A stretch of 35,125 nucleotides of DNA from an uncultured Muribaculaceae bacterium (GTDB lineage: Bacteria; Bacteroidota; Bacteroidia; Bacteroidales; Muribaculaceae): assembly GCA_910587425.1 (NCBI GenBank), contig CAJUKU010000019.1:1-35125 (forward strand), read 5' to 3'. Positions 22,960 through 31,773 of this stretch are shown here, piece by piece. The position numbers and the translations under genes were made by a program. Under the pieces are notes generated by a model. That model searched no databases, was not told the origin of the DNA, and saw only the letters and a list, made by a program, of their open reading frames with translations. The first letter of the stretch is position 1, and the number at the start of each line of letters is the position of its first letter.

Positions 22960-24258
22960 TCAGCCTCCGAAGTTGTCGTAATGTATGCTTTCGGGATCCA
23001 CACCGAGTGAATCGAGCATGCCTTCGACAGCTTTGCTCATCGGGCCGGGACCGCACATGTAGTATTCGATATCCTCGGGCGCCTCATGGTTCTTGAGATA
23101 TGTATCATAGATGACCTGATGAACAAATCCGGGGGTATAGGCGACACCGGCGGCATCGGCAGCGGGATCCGGACGGTCGAGGGCGAGATGGAAGTGGAAG
23201 TTGGGGAATTGTTTCTGCAGTTCGAGGAAGTCGTCGAGATAGAACACTTCATTCAGTGCGCGGGCTCCGTAGAAATAGTGCATCTCGCGGTCGCGGGTAT
23301 TAAGCGTACGTGTCATGTGCATGATCTGGGAGCGGAGCGGTGCCATGCCGGCTCCTCCTCCGATCCACATCATCTCTTTGTGGCTGTCGAATATCGGGTG
23401 GAAATCGCCGTAAGGTCCGCTCATCATCACTTTATCACCCGGTTTGAGGGAGAAGATGTAGCTTGAGGCTATACCCGGCATCACATCCATGAACCCTGTC
23501 TGCGGTTTCGGCTTGAACGGGGGTGTAGCTATACGGACGGTTAGCATTATAAGGTCGCCCTCGGCAGGATAGTTAGCCATGGAGTATGCACGGACTGTAG
23601 TCTCGGTGTTCTTGCATTTGAGGCTGAACAGACCGAACTTTTCCCATGCGGGGAGATATTCGTCGCCGATCATCGACTTGTCGATATCGCGGTCGTAGTC
23701 CATGCTGAACGGAGGTATCTTGATCTGGGCGTATGATCCGGGGATGAAGTCCATGTGCTGACCGGGAGGGAGCGCGACGACAAACTGTTTGATGAATGTT
23801 GCGACATTGTTGTTGGATATGACGGTGCATTCCCACTCCTTGATGTCGAGCACGGATGCGGGCACGCCTATGCTCATGTCGGATTTTACCTTCACCTGGC
23901 ATGCGAGGCGCCAGTGATCCTTGATCTGCCGACGCGTGAAGTGTACGGTCTCTGTGGGGAGAATGTCGCCTCCGCCTTCAAAAACCTGCACCTTGCACTG
24001 TCCGCAGCTACCTTTGCCTCCGCAAGCCGACGGCAGGAACACATTGTTGTCAGCCATCGTTGAAAGGAGCGGTTTTCCGGAGTTAGCCTCAAGTTTACGG
24101 TCGGAATTGATTGTTATGGTCACTTTGCCTGACTGCACGAGAAAGCGCTTCGCCACAAGCAGGATGATGACGAGCAATATGGTGACGGCAAGGAATATCG
24201 CGGTGCCGGTGAGCAGAGTTAGTGTTCCGGCGTTGGATGTCATTAATGCTACGGTCAT
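22960..24258 (-). CDS. nqrF: Na+-translocating NADH:quinone reductase subunit F
   Basis: 432 residues. One N-terminal helix (~10-36), a [2Fe-2S] domain with Cys79, Cys85, Cys88 and Cys120 (CGGKGSCGQC then RLAC), an FAD domain with RAYS at 223-226, and an NADH domain with GGGAGMAP at 300-307 and the C-terminal YYMCGPGPM and aromatic-Gly end (HYDNFGG). NqrF takes electrons from NADH and passes them through FAD and the iron-sulfur cluster to the rest of the complex. It is the last gene of the operon, 6 bases after nqrE. A run of nine G/C pairs (22951-22959) follows directly after its stop. Confidence 0.97.
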   Translation of the reverse strand: MTVALMTSNAGTLTLLTGTAIFLAVTILLVIILLVAKRFLVQSGKVTITINSDRKLEANSGKPLLSTMADNNVFLPSACGGKGSCGQCKVQVFEGGGDILPTETVHFTRRQIKDHWRLACQVKVKSDMSIGVPASVLDIKEWECTVISNNNVATFIKQFVVALPPGQHMDFIPGSYAQIKIPPFSMDYDRDIDKSMIGDEYLPAWEKFGLFSLKCKNTETTVRAYSMANYPAEGDLIMLTVRIATPPFKPKPQTGFMDVMPGIASSYIFSLKPGDKVMMSGPYGDFHPIFDSHKEMMWIGGGAGMAPLRSQIMHMTRTLNTRDREMHYFYGARALNEVFYLDDFLELQKQFPNFHFHLALDRPDPAADAAGVAYTPGFVHQVIYDTYLKNHEAPEDIEYYMCGPGPMSKAVEGMLDSLGVDPESIHYDNFGG

Positions 24259-24264
24259 TGTCGT

Positions 24265-24882
24265 TCAGATTTTAATGCCGAGAAAGCTCATGAACGCTAT
24301 GCCCATGAGAGCGGTGATGATGAATGTGATGCCAGTGCCGCGCAGTGGTGCGGGTACATTTGAATATGTAGCTACGCGCTCGCGTATGGCTGCCACAGCG
24401 CATATAGCGAGCAGCCATCCGAGTCCCCATCCGGCTCCGGCGCAGGTGGCGGTCCAGACAGATCCGAACTCGCGCTGCTGCATGAACAGCGATCCGCCGA
24501 GGATGGCGCAGTTGACGGCTATGAGCGGTAGGAAAATGCCAAGTGAGGCATATAGCGAGGGTGAGTATTTCTCGACCGCCATCTCGACAAGCTGCGTCAT
24601 GGATGCGATGACGGCGATAAACATTATCAGCGAGAGGAACGATAGGTCGACGCCGGCATATTCATCACCGAGCCATGTCAGCGCTCCGGGGCGCAACACG
24701 TAGTGCTCAAGCAGCCAGTTGACCGGCAGAGTGACGACGAGCATGAACGTTACGGCTACTCCGAGACCGAAAGCTGTCTTTACATTCTTCGATACCGCAA
24801 GGAATGAGCACATTCCGAGGAAGTAGGCGAAGATCATGTTGTCGACAAAAATCGAGCGTATGAAAAGATTCAAATTTTCCAT
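24265..24882 (-). CDS. nqrE: Na+-translocating NADH:quinone reductase subunit E
   Basis: 205 residues, six membrane helices. Like NqrD it holds two half-membrane cysteines, Cys25 (LGMCSFLAVS) and Cys125 (AVNCAILGG), that help coordinate the iron centre at the NqrD/NqrE interface. Also conserved: VEMAVEKYSPSLYASLGIFLPL. The inverted-repeat topology matches NqrD and RnfA. It lies 48 bases downstream of nqrD and 6 bases before nqrF. Confidence 0.96.
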   Translation of the reverse strand: MENLNLFIRSIFVDNMIFAYFLGMCSFLAVSKNVKTAFGLGVAVTFMLVVTLPVNWLLEHYVLRPGALTWLGDEYAGVDLSFLSLIMFIAVIASMTQLVEMAVEKYSPSLYASLGIFLPLIAVNCAILGGSLFMQQREFGSVWTATCAGAGWGLGWLLAICAVAAIRERVATYSNVPAPLRGTGITFIITALMGIAFMSFLGIKI

Positions 24883-24930
24883 GAGCTTATATTAATAGCG
24901 TTGCTATGGTCAGATGTATTACGGTGGTTG

Positions 24931-25557
24931 TCACTCCTCGCGCAGATCCTTGTTGCGCGCCCGCTGCACCCATATTATGCATGCCACCACGATCAGAGCC
25001 ATCGGTGGGAGGATCATCAGTCCGTTGTTGACGTAGCCGGCTTCGTAGAAGCATTGCGGCACGACCTGAAATCCGAGCAGGGTGCCGCTGCCGAGGAGCT
25101 CGCGGAAGAATCCGACGATGATCAGTATGGCGGCATACCCGAGACCGTTGCCAATACCATCGAGGAATGCCGGCAACGGGCGGTTCGCCATCGCGAATGC
25201 CTCAAGTCGTCCCATGAGTATGCAGTTGGTGATGATCAGTCCGATGAAAACCGAGAGCTGCTTGCTGACATCGTAGGCATACGCTTTCAGGAGCTGGTCG
25301 ACAATCACCACGAGACCTGCGACAACGACAAGTTGCACGATGATACGGATGTTGGTGGGTATGGTGTTGCGTATGAGTGATATTATGACATTGGAGAATG
25401 CGAGCACGGCGGTGACGGATATGCCCATCACAATGGCGGGCTCGAGTTTTGCGGTGACGGCGAGCACGGAACAGATGCCGAGTATCTGCACCACCACGGG
25501 ATTGTTGCGTGACAGGGGATTTAGAAAAACCTGCCTGTTGTCGGTCTTTTCAGCCAT
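24931..25557 (-). CDS. nqrD: Na+-translocating NADH:quinone reductase subunit D
   Basis: 208 residues, six membrane helices. Cys29 (LGICSVLAVT) and Cys112 (IITNCILMGRLEAFAM) are the conserved intramembrane iron ligands. The sequence FLNPLSRNNPVVVQILGICS is the standard NqrD opening. The family also includes RnfE, but the full Nqr gene order and the NqrF domain structure identify this as NqrD. It follows nqrC by 36 bases. Confidence 0.96.
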   Translation of the reverse strand: MAEKTDNRQVFLNPLSRNNPVVVQILGICSVLAVTAKLEPAIVMGISVTAVLAFSNVIISLIRNTIPTNIRIIVQLVVVAGLVVIVDQLLKAYAYDVSKQLSVFIGLIITNCILMGRLEAFAMANRPLPAFLDGIGNGLGYAAILIIVGFFRELLGSGTLLGFQVVPQCFYEAGYVNNGLMILPPMALIVVACIIWVQRARNKDLREE

Positions 25558-25593
25558 GGCTGTGAAAATGTATTGTATGCTTGGGTATGGAGA

Positions 25594-26298
25594 TTATTTG
25601 GATAGATTCTCAAGGAATGTGCGGTAGGGGGTGAGGCAGTTGGCGAGCATTGTGGCAACACCTTTGGAGGTGATGGTGCCACCTGAGATTCCGTCGACAT
25701 AATCCTCATCGCCGAGCGGTTTCTGACCTGCCTTGACGACCGTTACGGGCATGAAGCGTCCGCCCTTGATGATCTGTTTGCCTATGAACTGGTTGCTGAA
25801 CACCGGCTTTTCGATCTCGGCGCCGAGTCCGGGAGTCTCGCCCTGGTGTGCGAAATAGGCACCGTAGATGGTCGATCCGTCGGCGTCGATGGCGATGTAT
25901 CCCCATATCGGTCCCCAGAGACCGGCTCCGTAGGCGGGAAGGATGTATTTTGTCTCACCTCCGGCTGTGCGGCAGACGAATACGGGTAGCTGACGCGCGG
26001 CATCGTTGAGCTTGCTCTGCGCGGCTACATCGATATCGAACGCATCGCCAGGTATGTTCTCGCCCTGTGAGTTGACGACCTCCTGCCGGATGATGAATTG
26101 TGAGAATGCCTGCATGACGCTGTCGGAGGGGGGAGTGATGCGTGCTGCGGCAAGTATCTGGCGCATCTTGTCGACATCGGCGTTCTGCCGCTGCTTGTCG
26201 GCGAGCTGCAGTGATGTGAATGCCAGCGCGGCTCCTACCACTACGGCGAGCACCACTATGTAGATGATGGTGTAGAGGTTGCTTTGCTTGTTGATCAT
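25594..26298 (-). CDS. nqrC: Na+-translocating NADH:quinone reductase subunit C
   Basis: 234 residues: one N-terminal helix (~8-30) and a periplasmic FMN-binding domain. The flavinylation site reads DGISGGTIT, with Thr208 as the residue expected to carry covalent FMN. The usual motif is SGAT; here the third position is Gly, which may be normal in this lineage. The flavin transferase ApbE needed for this modification is not encoded in the window. Its start overlaps the nqrB stop as ATGA. Confidence 0.95.
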   Translation of the reverse strand: MINKQSNLYTIIYIVVLAVVVGAALAFTSLQLADKQRQNADVDKMRQILAAARITPPSDSVMQAFSQFIIRQEVVNSQGENIPGDAFDIDVAAQSKLNDAARQLPVFVCRTAGGETKYILPAYGAGLWGPIWGYIAIDADGSTIYGAYFAHQGETPGLGAEIEKPVFSNQFIGKQIIKGGRFMPVTVVKAGQKPLGDEDYVDGISGGTITSKGVATMLANCLTPYRTFLENLSK

Positions 26299-27512
26299 GA
26301 CTCGGTGGATTTAGTTGCTCCGGCACGGCGGAGGCGGCGGTTGATGTTAGACTGCACCACGCAGTAGTCGATGAGCGGTGCGAGAGCGTTCATCAGCAGT
26401 ACGGCGAGCATGGCGCCTTCGGGGTATCCGTTGTTGTAGACGCGGATGAGTATTGCGATGATGCCCACGAGCGCTCCGTAGATGTATTTGCCTGTGCCTG
26501 TGCGGGCGGCGGTGACAGGATCGGTAGCCATGAATACGGCTGCGAACGCGAATCCGCCGAAGAGCAGGTGGTCAAGGGGCGAGAGGTATGATGCGGGGTA
26601 GGTGGGAGTAGCGAATATGTTGGCGATCCATCCCATGAGCAATCCTCCGGCTATGACCGAGAGGATTATGCGCCAGTTGGCGATGCCTGCCGCCATGAGT
26701 ATTATGGCTCCGATGATGATGCATAGTGTGGATGTCTCGCCGAATGATCCGGGTATGAGTCCGAGGAAAGCGTCCCATGAGCTGACGGGATCGCCTACGA
26801 TATTGGTGATCTGGAGCGCACCGCCGGTGTGTGTCGCCACCTGTCCGAGAGGTGTGGCTCCGGATATGCCGTCGGCGAAATTGACGGTGCCGCCGAGCCC
26901 GCATATCGGTTGGGCGGATATGAACGCGCGGTCGCCGCTCATGCTTGCCGGGTAGGCGAAGAACAGGAACGCACGCGTGACGAGCGCTACATTGAAGATG
27001 TTGTAGCCTGTGCCGCCGAAAACCTCCTTGACGAATATCACTGAGAAGGCTGTAGCTACGGCAATCATCCACAGCGGTGTCTCTATGGGGCATATCAGCG
27101 GGATGAGTATGCCGGTGACAAGAAATCCTTCCTGTATCTCCTCCTTGCGCCACTGTGCGACGACGAACTCGATGCCGAGCCCGACGGCGTAGGTGACGAT
27201 CAGGCGTGGCAGTACTGCGAGGAAGCCGTATGCCATAAGACTCCAGAACGGCATTGATGAGGCGCCGGAACCGAGGTAGTTCTGATAGCCGGTGTTGTAC
27301 ATGCCGAACAGCAGGCAGGGCAGCAGGGAGAGCACGACTATGATCATGACACGCTTGGAGTCTATGCTGTCGTGGATGTGCACGCCTGATGTCGCAGTGG
27401 TGCGCGGGGTGTAGAGGAATGTCGCGAAGCCGTCGAAGACGGAGTGGAATGCATGATATTTTCCTCCCTCCTCGAATTGCGGGCGTAGGCGGTCGATGAA
27501 TTTATTAAGCAT
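26295..27512 (-). CDS. nqrB: Na+-translocating NADH:quinone reductase subunit B
   Basis: 405 residues, about ten membrane helices. The FMN site DGISGATPLG places the modified Thr at 220. Other conserved parts: GTGYNIFNVALVTRAFLFFAYP, and the late segment GGFAFAAVFMATDPVTAARTGTGKYIYGALVG. NqrB is the main sodium channel and riboflavin/quinone site of the complex. It follows nqrA by 20 bases and overlaps nqrC by 4. Confidence 0.96.
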   Translation of the reverse strand: MLNKFIDRLRPQFEEGGKYHAFHSVFDGFATFLYTPRTTATSGVHIHDSIDSKRVMIIVVLSLLPCLLFGMYNTGYQNYLGSGASSMPFWSLMAYGFLAVLPRLIVTYAVGLGIEFVVAQWRKEEIQEGFLVTGILIPLICPIETPLWMIAVATAFSVIFVKEVFGGTGYNIFNVALVTRAFLFFAYPASMSGDRAFISAQPICGLGGTVNFADGISGATPLGQVATHTGGALQITNIVGDPVSSWDAFLGLIPGSFGETSTLCIIIGAIILMAAGIANWRIILSVIAGGLLMGWIANIFATPTYPASYLSPLDHLLFGGFAFAAVFMATDPVTAARTGTGKYIYGALVGIIAILIRVYNNGYPEGAMLAVLLMNALAPLIDYCVVQSNINRRLRRAGATKSTES

Positions 27513-27532
27513 GATTCGGTTGGATTCAGATG

Positions 27533-28873
27533 TTATTCAAGCTCCTTGCGCAGATAGTCGAGTCCTTCGCGTACTATGCGCTGAACTTCGATTTTCGAGG
27601 GGTCGACAAATTCACAAAGCGCGAAATCTTCGGGGGCTACCTCGTAGATGCCGAGCTGCTCCATGCGGTCGATATCGCGTGCCTGTATTGCTTTAAGGAG
27701 GTATTCGGGCAGTATGTCCATAGGGAGAACCTTATCGTACACTCCTGACATTATCATGGCGCGCCGTCCGCCGAGGATGCGTGCGTCGGGTGCGAAACGG
27801 CGGCGAAGGGCGCTCAGGGGAAATGCGCGGCTGGCGGTGAGCTTCGAGGGACTCATCGATGCCCATCCCATGAATTCGTCCACGTCGTCGCCTTCGGGAA
27901 TAACGGTGATCTGGCGGTAAGGGTAGCGGAGGAATCCGTCGATACCTACATTGCTGCCTGTGAGTACGTTGCCGGAGATTATGCGGTGATGGCGGTGGTC
28001 ATCCTTTATGTCGCCGCTCACGAGTGGCTTGATCTGTGCGCAGTCGATGGCGCGTATATAACACGGTGTTATTACTTCAGATCCTGTCAATGCGATGGTG
28101 GTGGCATAGTCGGCTGTACCGGTGAGGATAAGGCGTCCGATGCGCATGAGCGTGACAATATCCAATGTCCAGATTGTCTCACCTTTGTTGACCGGGGCGA
28201 TGTTGGCAGCCTGGATGCCGGGGTTTCCGGCAGGATGCGGACCGTCGACGGTTACGTGCACTGCCGGCTCACATACGTTTAGACGGAAATCACTGCGTGT
28301 GGAGAGATATACCTTGCCGGTGGTGAGCATGGCGAGGGCTTTGAGGGCGGCGTCAAGTTCCGCCTGAGTTCCGCCGGCAACCGTCATGAGATCGGGTGCG
28401 AGTGGAGCGGAATCGAACGCGGTGATGAAGATGTCGCGCGGTGTCACTTCCGGTGAGGGGACTATGTCGTAAGGACGCTGGCGCATGTATGCCCAGAGTC
28501 CGCCGGCAAGAAGTGTGGTGCGGATGGATTGCGCCGAGCTGCTGTCGATTGTGTGGCGGATTGTGTCGTTGCTGTTGCCGATGGTGACTTCGACGCGGAG
28601 GATCTTGCGCCGTTCGCCGCGGACTATTGCCGTGACGGTTCCTGCCGCGGGTGAGCAGAGCGTCACTTCTGGGTGGCGTTTGCAGCACATCAGCGGGGCG
28701 CCGGCTGATACGCTGTCGCCCTCTTTTACAAGCATACGTGGCTGGAATCCGGGGAAATCGTCGGGATTGACCGACACCTTATTAATAGCGGGTGTGCGGA
28801 CGGGTGCGTCGCTGTCGGCACCTCCTGCAAGGCTCAAGTCGAGCCCACGCTTGAGTTTTATGGTATTGTCCAT
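27533..28873 (-). CDS. nqrA: Na+-translocating NADH:quinone reductase subunit A
   Basis: 446 residues, soluble, cytoplasmic side of the complex. The N-terminal IKLKRGLDLSLAGGA and the biotinyl/barrel-sandwich-like PRMLVKEGDSVSAGAPL are typical of NqrA, as are VITPCYIRAIDCAQIKPLVSGD and the C-terminal LEFVDPSK-like segment (CEFVDPSKIEVQ). It is the first gene of nqrABCDEF; all six subunits are intact. The -7 box at 28914-28921 and a small CCGCC/GGCGG hairpin lie upstream. It diverges from the exb/tonB operon across a 524-base gap. Confidence 0.96.
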   Translation of the reverse strand: MDNTIKLKRGLDLSLAGGADSDAPVRTPAINKVSVNPDDFPGFQPRMLVKEGDSVSAGAPLMCCKRHPEVTLCSPAAGTVTAIVRGERRKILRVEVTIGNSNDTIRHTIDSSSAQSIRTTLLAGGLWAYMRQRPYDIVPSPEVTPRDIFITAFDSAPLAPDLMTVAGGTQAELDAALKALAMLTTGKVYLSTRSDFRLNVCEPAVHVTVDGPHPAGNPGIQAANIAPVNKGETIWTLDIVTLMRIGRLILTGTADYATTIALTGSEVITPCYIRAIDCAQIKPLVSGDIKDDHRHHRIISGNVLTGSNVGIDGFLRYPYRQITVIPEGDDVDEFMGWASMSPSKLTASRAFPLSALRRRFAPDARILGGRRAMIMSGVYDKVLPMDILPEYLLKAIQARDIDRMEQLGIYEVAPEDFALCEFVDPSKIEVQRIVREGLDYLRKELE

Positions 28874-28913
28874 TTTTCCGGTATGATTGACCGCCGTGGC
28901 GGTTAATTCGAGG

Positions 28914-28921
28914 CAAAGGTA
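28914..28921 (-). promoter_or_regulatory. -7 promoter box (TACCTTTG) of the nqr operon
   Basis: Exact TAnnTTTG match on the minus strand, 41 bases before the nqrA ATG. A short palindrome ACCGCCGTGGCGGT (28890-28903) lies in the predicted leader. Confidence 0.5.
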
Positions 28922-29020
28922 ACAAATATTTCCAACTCATGATAATAAATGTCAAAAAAAGCCTTGGGATTGATTGCGATTATGGTCTGATGGATGTGCG
29001 TTTGCCGGTTATGCCGGGAT

Positions 29021-29056
29021 TCTGCCGGAGATATATTGATCTGCCGGAGATATTGA
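29021..29056. repeat. Direct repeat in the nqr/exb divergent region
   Basis: TCTGCCGGAGATATATTGA (29021-29039) is followed at once by TCTGCCGGAGATATTGA (29040-29056); two more TGCCGG hexamers lie just upstream (29003 and 29012). The rest of the 524-base gap holds both promoters and the exbB leader, and no gene. Confidence 0.5.
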
Positions 29057-29160
29057 AAGGTGTAGCTATGCGTTTTATGTAAAAATGTGAGTGGTGGATG
29101 TGTCTGTGTGTAAAATTCTCAAAAAAGAATGGCTTAAAGTGAAATTTCTGAGGAAAAAAT

Positions 29161-29191
29161 TTTGCGGGATGAAAACTTAGCTATACATTTG
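29161..29191 (+). promoter_or_regulatory. Bacteroidetes-type promoter of the exb/tonB operon
   Basis: TTTG (29161-29164), a 19-base spacer, then TACATTTG (29184-29191). Both boxes and the spacing fit the consensus. Transcription should start near 29198, giving a leader of about 200 bases before exbB. Confidence 0.75.
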
Positions 29192-29197
29192 CAGTAA

Positions 29198-29397
29198 TGT
29201 TTGACACAAAGTAGCCGGTCGATTCAGCCAGATTTGACAGCAACGCTCCTTTGATCTATTACCACGAACAGCGCCCATAGAGCTTTCACTCATCGCCGGT
29301 GCCTGCATAAGTGGCATTTTGTCAAGCAGATAAGCTAAGTAGACATCAATCAAAACAAAACAACCTTAACAACTCAAATCTTAGTAATTATCAAATT
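29198..29397 (+). promoter_or_regulatory. Long 5' leader of exbB
   Basis: About 200 bases between the predicted transcription start and the ATG at 29398. An in-frame GTG at 29311 gives a 29-residue extension, but it is not conserved-looking and the ATG start gives the usual N-terminus. The last 60 bases are A-rich with no Shine-Dalgarno, common in highly translated Bacteroidetes genes. Confidence 0.4.
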
Positions 29398-30228
29398 ATG
29401 GAAGCTCAAAAGCCCACCCAGCCGGCAACGGCACCCAAGGCTCAGGCCAAAAACGAAGGCAGCAAAGTAGGCGGCATCAAGAATGCGTTCTTGGTTATCA
29501 TCGCTTGCTTCATCGTCGCTGTTTGTCTCTTCATCTTCTGGTTCGGTCACGAATCACACTTTGAAGAAGGTCACCCCATTGACTTCTGGGGCACTATCTA
29601 TAAAGGCGGTGTAATCGTGCCTATCCTCCAGACCCTCTTCCTTACTGTAATCGTTCTTTCTGTAGAGCGCTGGATCGCTCTCTCAAGCGCAAAGGGCAAA
29701 GGCAACATCACCAAGTTTGTTGCCGGCGTTAAGGCTTGCCTCGCCAAGAACGACATCGCAGGTGCTCAGAAGCTCTGCTCGACCCAGAAGGGTAGCGTAG
29801 CAGCTGTTGTTAAAGCCGCTCTCGTACGTTACGAGGAGATGGATAAGAACACCATCCTCACCAAAGAGCAGAAAGTCGCTACTCTCCAGAAGGAGGTTGA
29901 GGAGGCTACCGCTCTCGAGATGCCCGCTCTCCAGCAGAACCTTCCCATCGTGGCAACCATGACCACTCTCGGTACTCTCGTAGGTCTTCTCGGTACTGTG
30001 ATCGGTATGATCAAATCGTTCCAGGCTCTCGCACAGTCAGGTGCTCCTGACTCAACCGAGCTCTCGACCGGTATCTCTGAGGCTCTTATCAACACCGCCT
30101 TCGGTATCGCAACCGGTGCATTCGCTGTTATCTCGTATAACTTCTACACCAATAAGATCGATAACCTCACATACGCTATCGACGAAATCGGTTTCTCAAT
30201 CGTGCAGACATTTGCAGCTACTCACTGA
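29398..30228 (+). CDS. exbB: MotA/TolQ/ExbB proton channel family protein
   Basis: 276 residues from ATG 29398. A Pro/Ala/Lys-rich N-terminal tail (~1-28) precedes four hydrophobic segments: AFLVIIACFIVAVCLFIFWF, VPILQTLFLTVIVLSVERWI, TMTTLGTLVGLLGTVIGMIK, and ALINTAFGIATGAFAVISYN. The last two are the conserved MotA_ExbB pore helices. ExbB pentamers with ExbD use the ion gradient to power TonB in the inner membrane. It is first in exbB-exbD-exbD-tonB. Codons are strongly restricted (CTC, ATC, GTT, AAG favoured), unlike neighbouring genes, consistent with high expression. Confidence 0.93.
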   Translation: MEAQKPTQPATAPKAQAKNEGSKVGGIKNAFLVIIACFIVAVCLFIFWFGHESHFEEGHPIDFWGTIYKGGVIVPILQTLFLTVIVLSVERWIALSSAKGKGNITKFVAGVKACLAKNDIAGAQKLCSTQKGSVAAVVKAALVRYEEMDKNTILTKEQKVATLQKEVEEATALEMPALQQNLPIVATMTTLGTLVGLLGTVIGMIKSFQALAQSGAPDSTELSTGISEALINTAFGIATGAFAVISYNFYTNKIDNLTYAIDEIGFSIVQTFAATH

Positions 30229-30269
30229 TCCCCTATTACACCTTATTAATATAAAATAACCAGCGTAAT

Positions 30270-30989
30270 ATGGGAAAAGTAAAAATTAAAAGAAAGAGTA
30301 CCCTCATCGACATGACCGCGATGAGTGACGTGACTGTTCTTTTGCTTACTTTCTTCATGCTGACTTCCACCTTCCTCCAGAAGGAACCTGTGACGGTAAT
30401 CACCCCGTCGTCGGTTTCTGAAGTTAAGGTTCCGACCGCCAACCTGGCGCAGATCCTTATCTCACCCGAAGGAAAGGTGTTCATCTCCGTCACCGGTGAG
30501 GCAGACCCGACAGTCGCCGACGGTGAGTGGGGTACTGAGCCTATCCGCAAGGAAATTCTCAGAAAGGCAGTTGCCGAGTACAACCGCCTCCATCCCAACA
30601 AGAAAGTTGAACTGACGGAAAAAGATCTGGATACATTCTCCAAACTCAATATGTTTGGTGTTCCGTTCCAGGCACTTCCCGCGTTCCTGAGAATGTCACA
30701 GACCGAGCAAGATAAAGTTATCAGCGACATGTCGCGTGCCGATGTGGGTATCCCCGTCGACGATAACAAGGATCTTGAGCGCCCCAACGAGTTCCAGATC
30801 TGGATGCGTGCCATCTACTCTTCAGGCAACGACAACCTACAGTCGACCATGAAGAAAGGTGAGGGCATCGCAGTCAAGGCAGACCACAACACGCCCTACA
30901 GCACTGTTCAGAATGTTCTTGACAACCTCCAGACTCTCAAGATGAACCGTTTCAGCTTGATGACTGCTTTAAAAACCGAGCAAGACTAA
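30270..30989 (+). CDS. exbD: ExbD/TolR family biopolymer transport protein (first copy)
   Basis: 239 residues. A short basic cytoplasmic tail (MGKVKIKRKSTLIDMTAMSD) leads into one helix, VTVLLLTFFMLTSTFL, with the conserved proton-path Asp20 just before it. The periplasmic part is longer than the ~140 residues of enterobacterial ExbD, with a helical insertion around 110-170, as usual for Bacteroidetes. It starts 41 bases after exbB and stops 6 bases before the second exbD. Which copy contacts TonB cannot be told from sequence. Confidence 0.92.
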   Translation: MGKVKIKRKSTLIDMTAMSDVTVLLLTFFMLTSTFLQKEPVTVITPSSVSEVKVPTANLAQILISPEGKVFISVTGEADPTVADGEWGTEPIRKEILRKAVAEYNRLHPNKKVELTEKDLDTFSKLNMFGVPFQALPAFLRMSQTEQDKVISDMSRADVGIPVDDNKDLERPNEFQIWMRAIYSSGNDNLQSTMKKGEGIAVKADHNTPYSTVQNVLDNLQTLKMNRFSLMTALKTEQD

Positions 30990-30995
30990 ATCATT

Positions 30996-31733
30996 ATGGC
31001 ACAAATCGAACAATCCGACAAGGGCAAAAAGAAAAAAGGAGCCCAGAAGAAAATGTCGATCCACGTCGACTTTACGCCGATGGTGGATATGAACATGCTT
31101 CTGATCACTTTCTTCATGCTTTGTACCACGATGATCAAGTCGCAGACCCTGCAGATCACCCTCCCTACCAATGAGAAGGTAGAGCAGCAGGATATGAACA
31201 AAGCTAAGGAATCAGAAGCCATCACGCTCATTGTCACCACCGAACGTAACGAAAAAGGCGATATCCGCCGTGATGACAATGGCAATCCCCTGAATATCGT
31301 TTACTACTATGAAGGTCAGCCGCAGCTCGTTGATGATAACAACGACGGCGTTCCGGAATCATCCAACATCCAGCAGGAGAAGTTCCTCGGTAACGAAGGC
31401 ACCGTTCAGCGTGGTATCCGCAAAATCCTCCATGACCGCAACAAGCAGGTTCTCGCCAAAATCGACGACCTGAAAGTGAAATGGCGCGCCAAGGAATTCT
31501 CGCCCAAGTCTGAGATCAACGACAGCATCTATCAGGCAAAGGCTAAGGAAGTCCGCAACGACTCCACCCTCACCCGTCCTGTGGTCATCATCAAGGCAAC
31601 CCCAGAGGCATCTTGGGAAAGCCTTATCGGAGCTCTCGACGAAATGCAGATCAATCAGATCAGCCGCTACCAGATCGATAACATCAACGGTACTGACTCC
31701 CTGATGATCCAGACATACCTTCAGACTCACTAA
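30996..31733 (+). CDS. exbD: ExbD/TolR family biopolymer transport protein (second copy)
   Basis: 245 residues. A lysine-rich N-terminal tail (DKGKKKKGAQKK) precedes DFTPMVDMNMLLITFFMLCTT, which contains the conserved Asp at the start of the single helix. The periplasmic domain includes an acidic loop (about 85-115, with DDNNDGVPESSN) and the C-terminal TolR-like ending VVIIKATPEASWESLIGALDEM. Having two different exbD genes in tandem is standard in Bacteroidetes Ton systems. Six bases separate it from the first copy; 40 bases from tonB. Confidence 0.92.
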   Translation: MAQIEQSDKGKKKKGAQKKMSIHVDFTPMVDMNMLLITFFMLCTTMIKSQTLQITLPTNEKVEQQDMNKAKESEAITLIVTTERNEKGDIRRDDNGNPLNIVYYYEGQPQLVDDNNDGVPESSNIQQEKFLGNEGTVQRGIRKILHDRNKQVLAKIDDLKVKWRAKEFSPKSEINDSIYQAKAKEVRNDSTLTRPVVIIKATPEASWESLIGALDEMQINQISRYQIDNINGTDSLMIQTYLQTH

Positions 31734-31773
31734 TTGATGTAAGATATATATTAACCCTTAAAGCTTTTACAAA

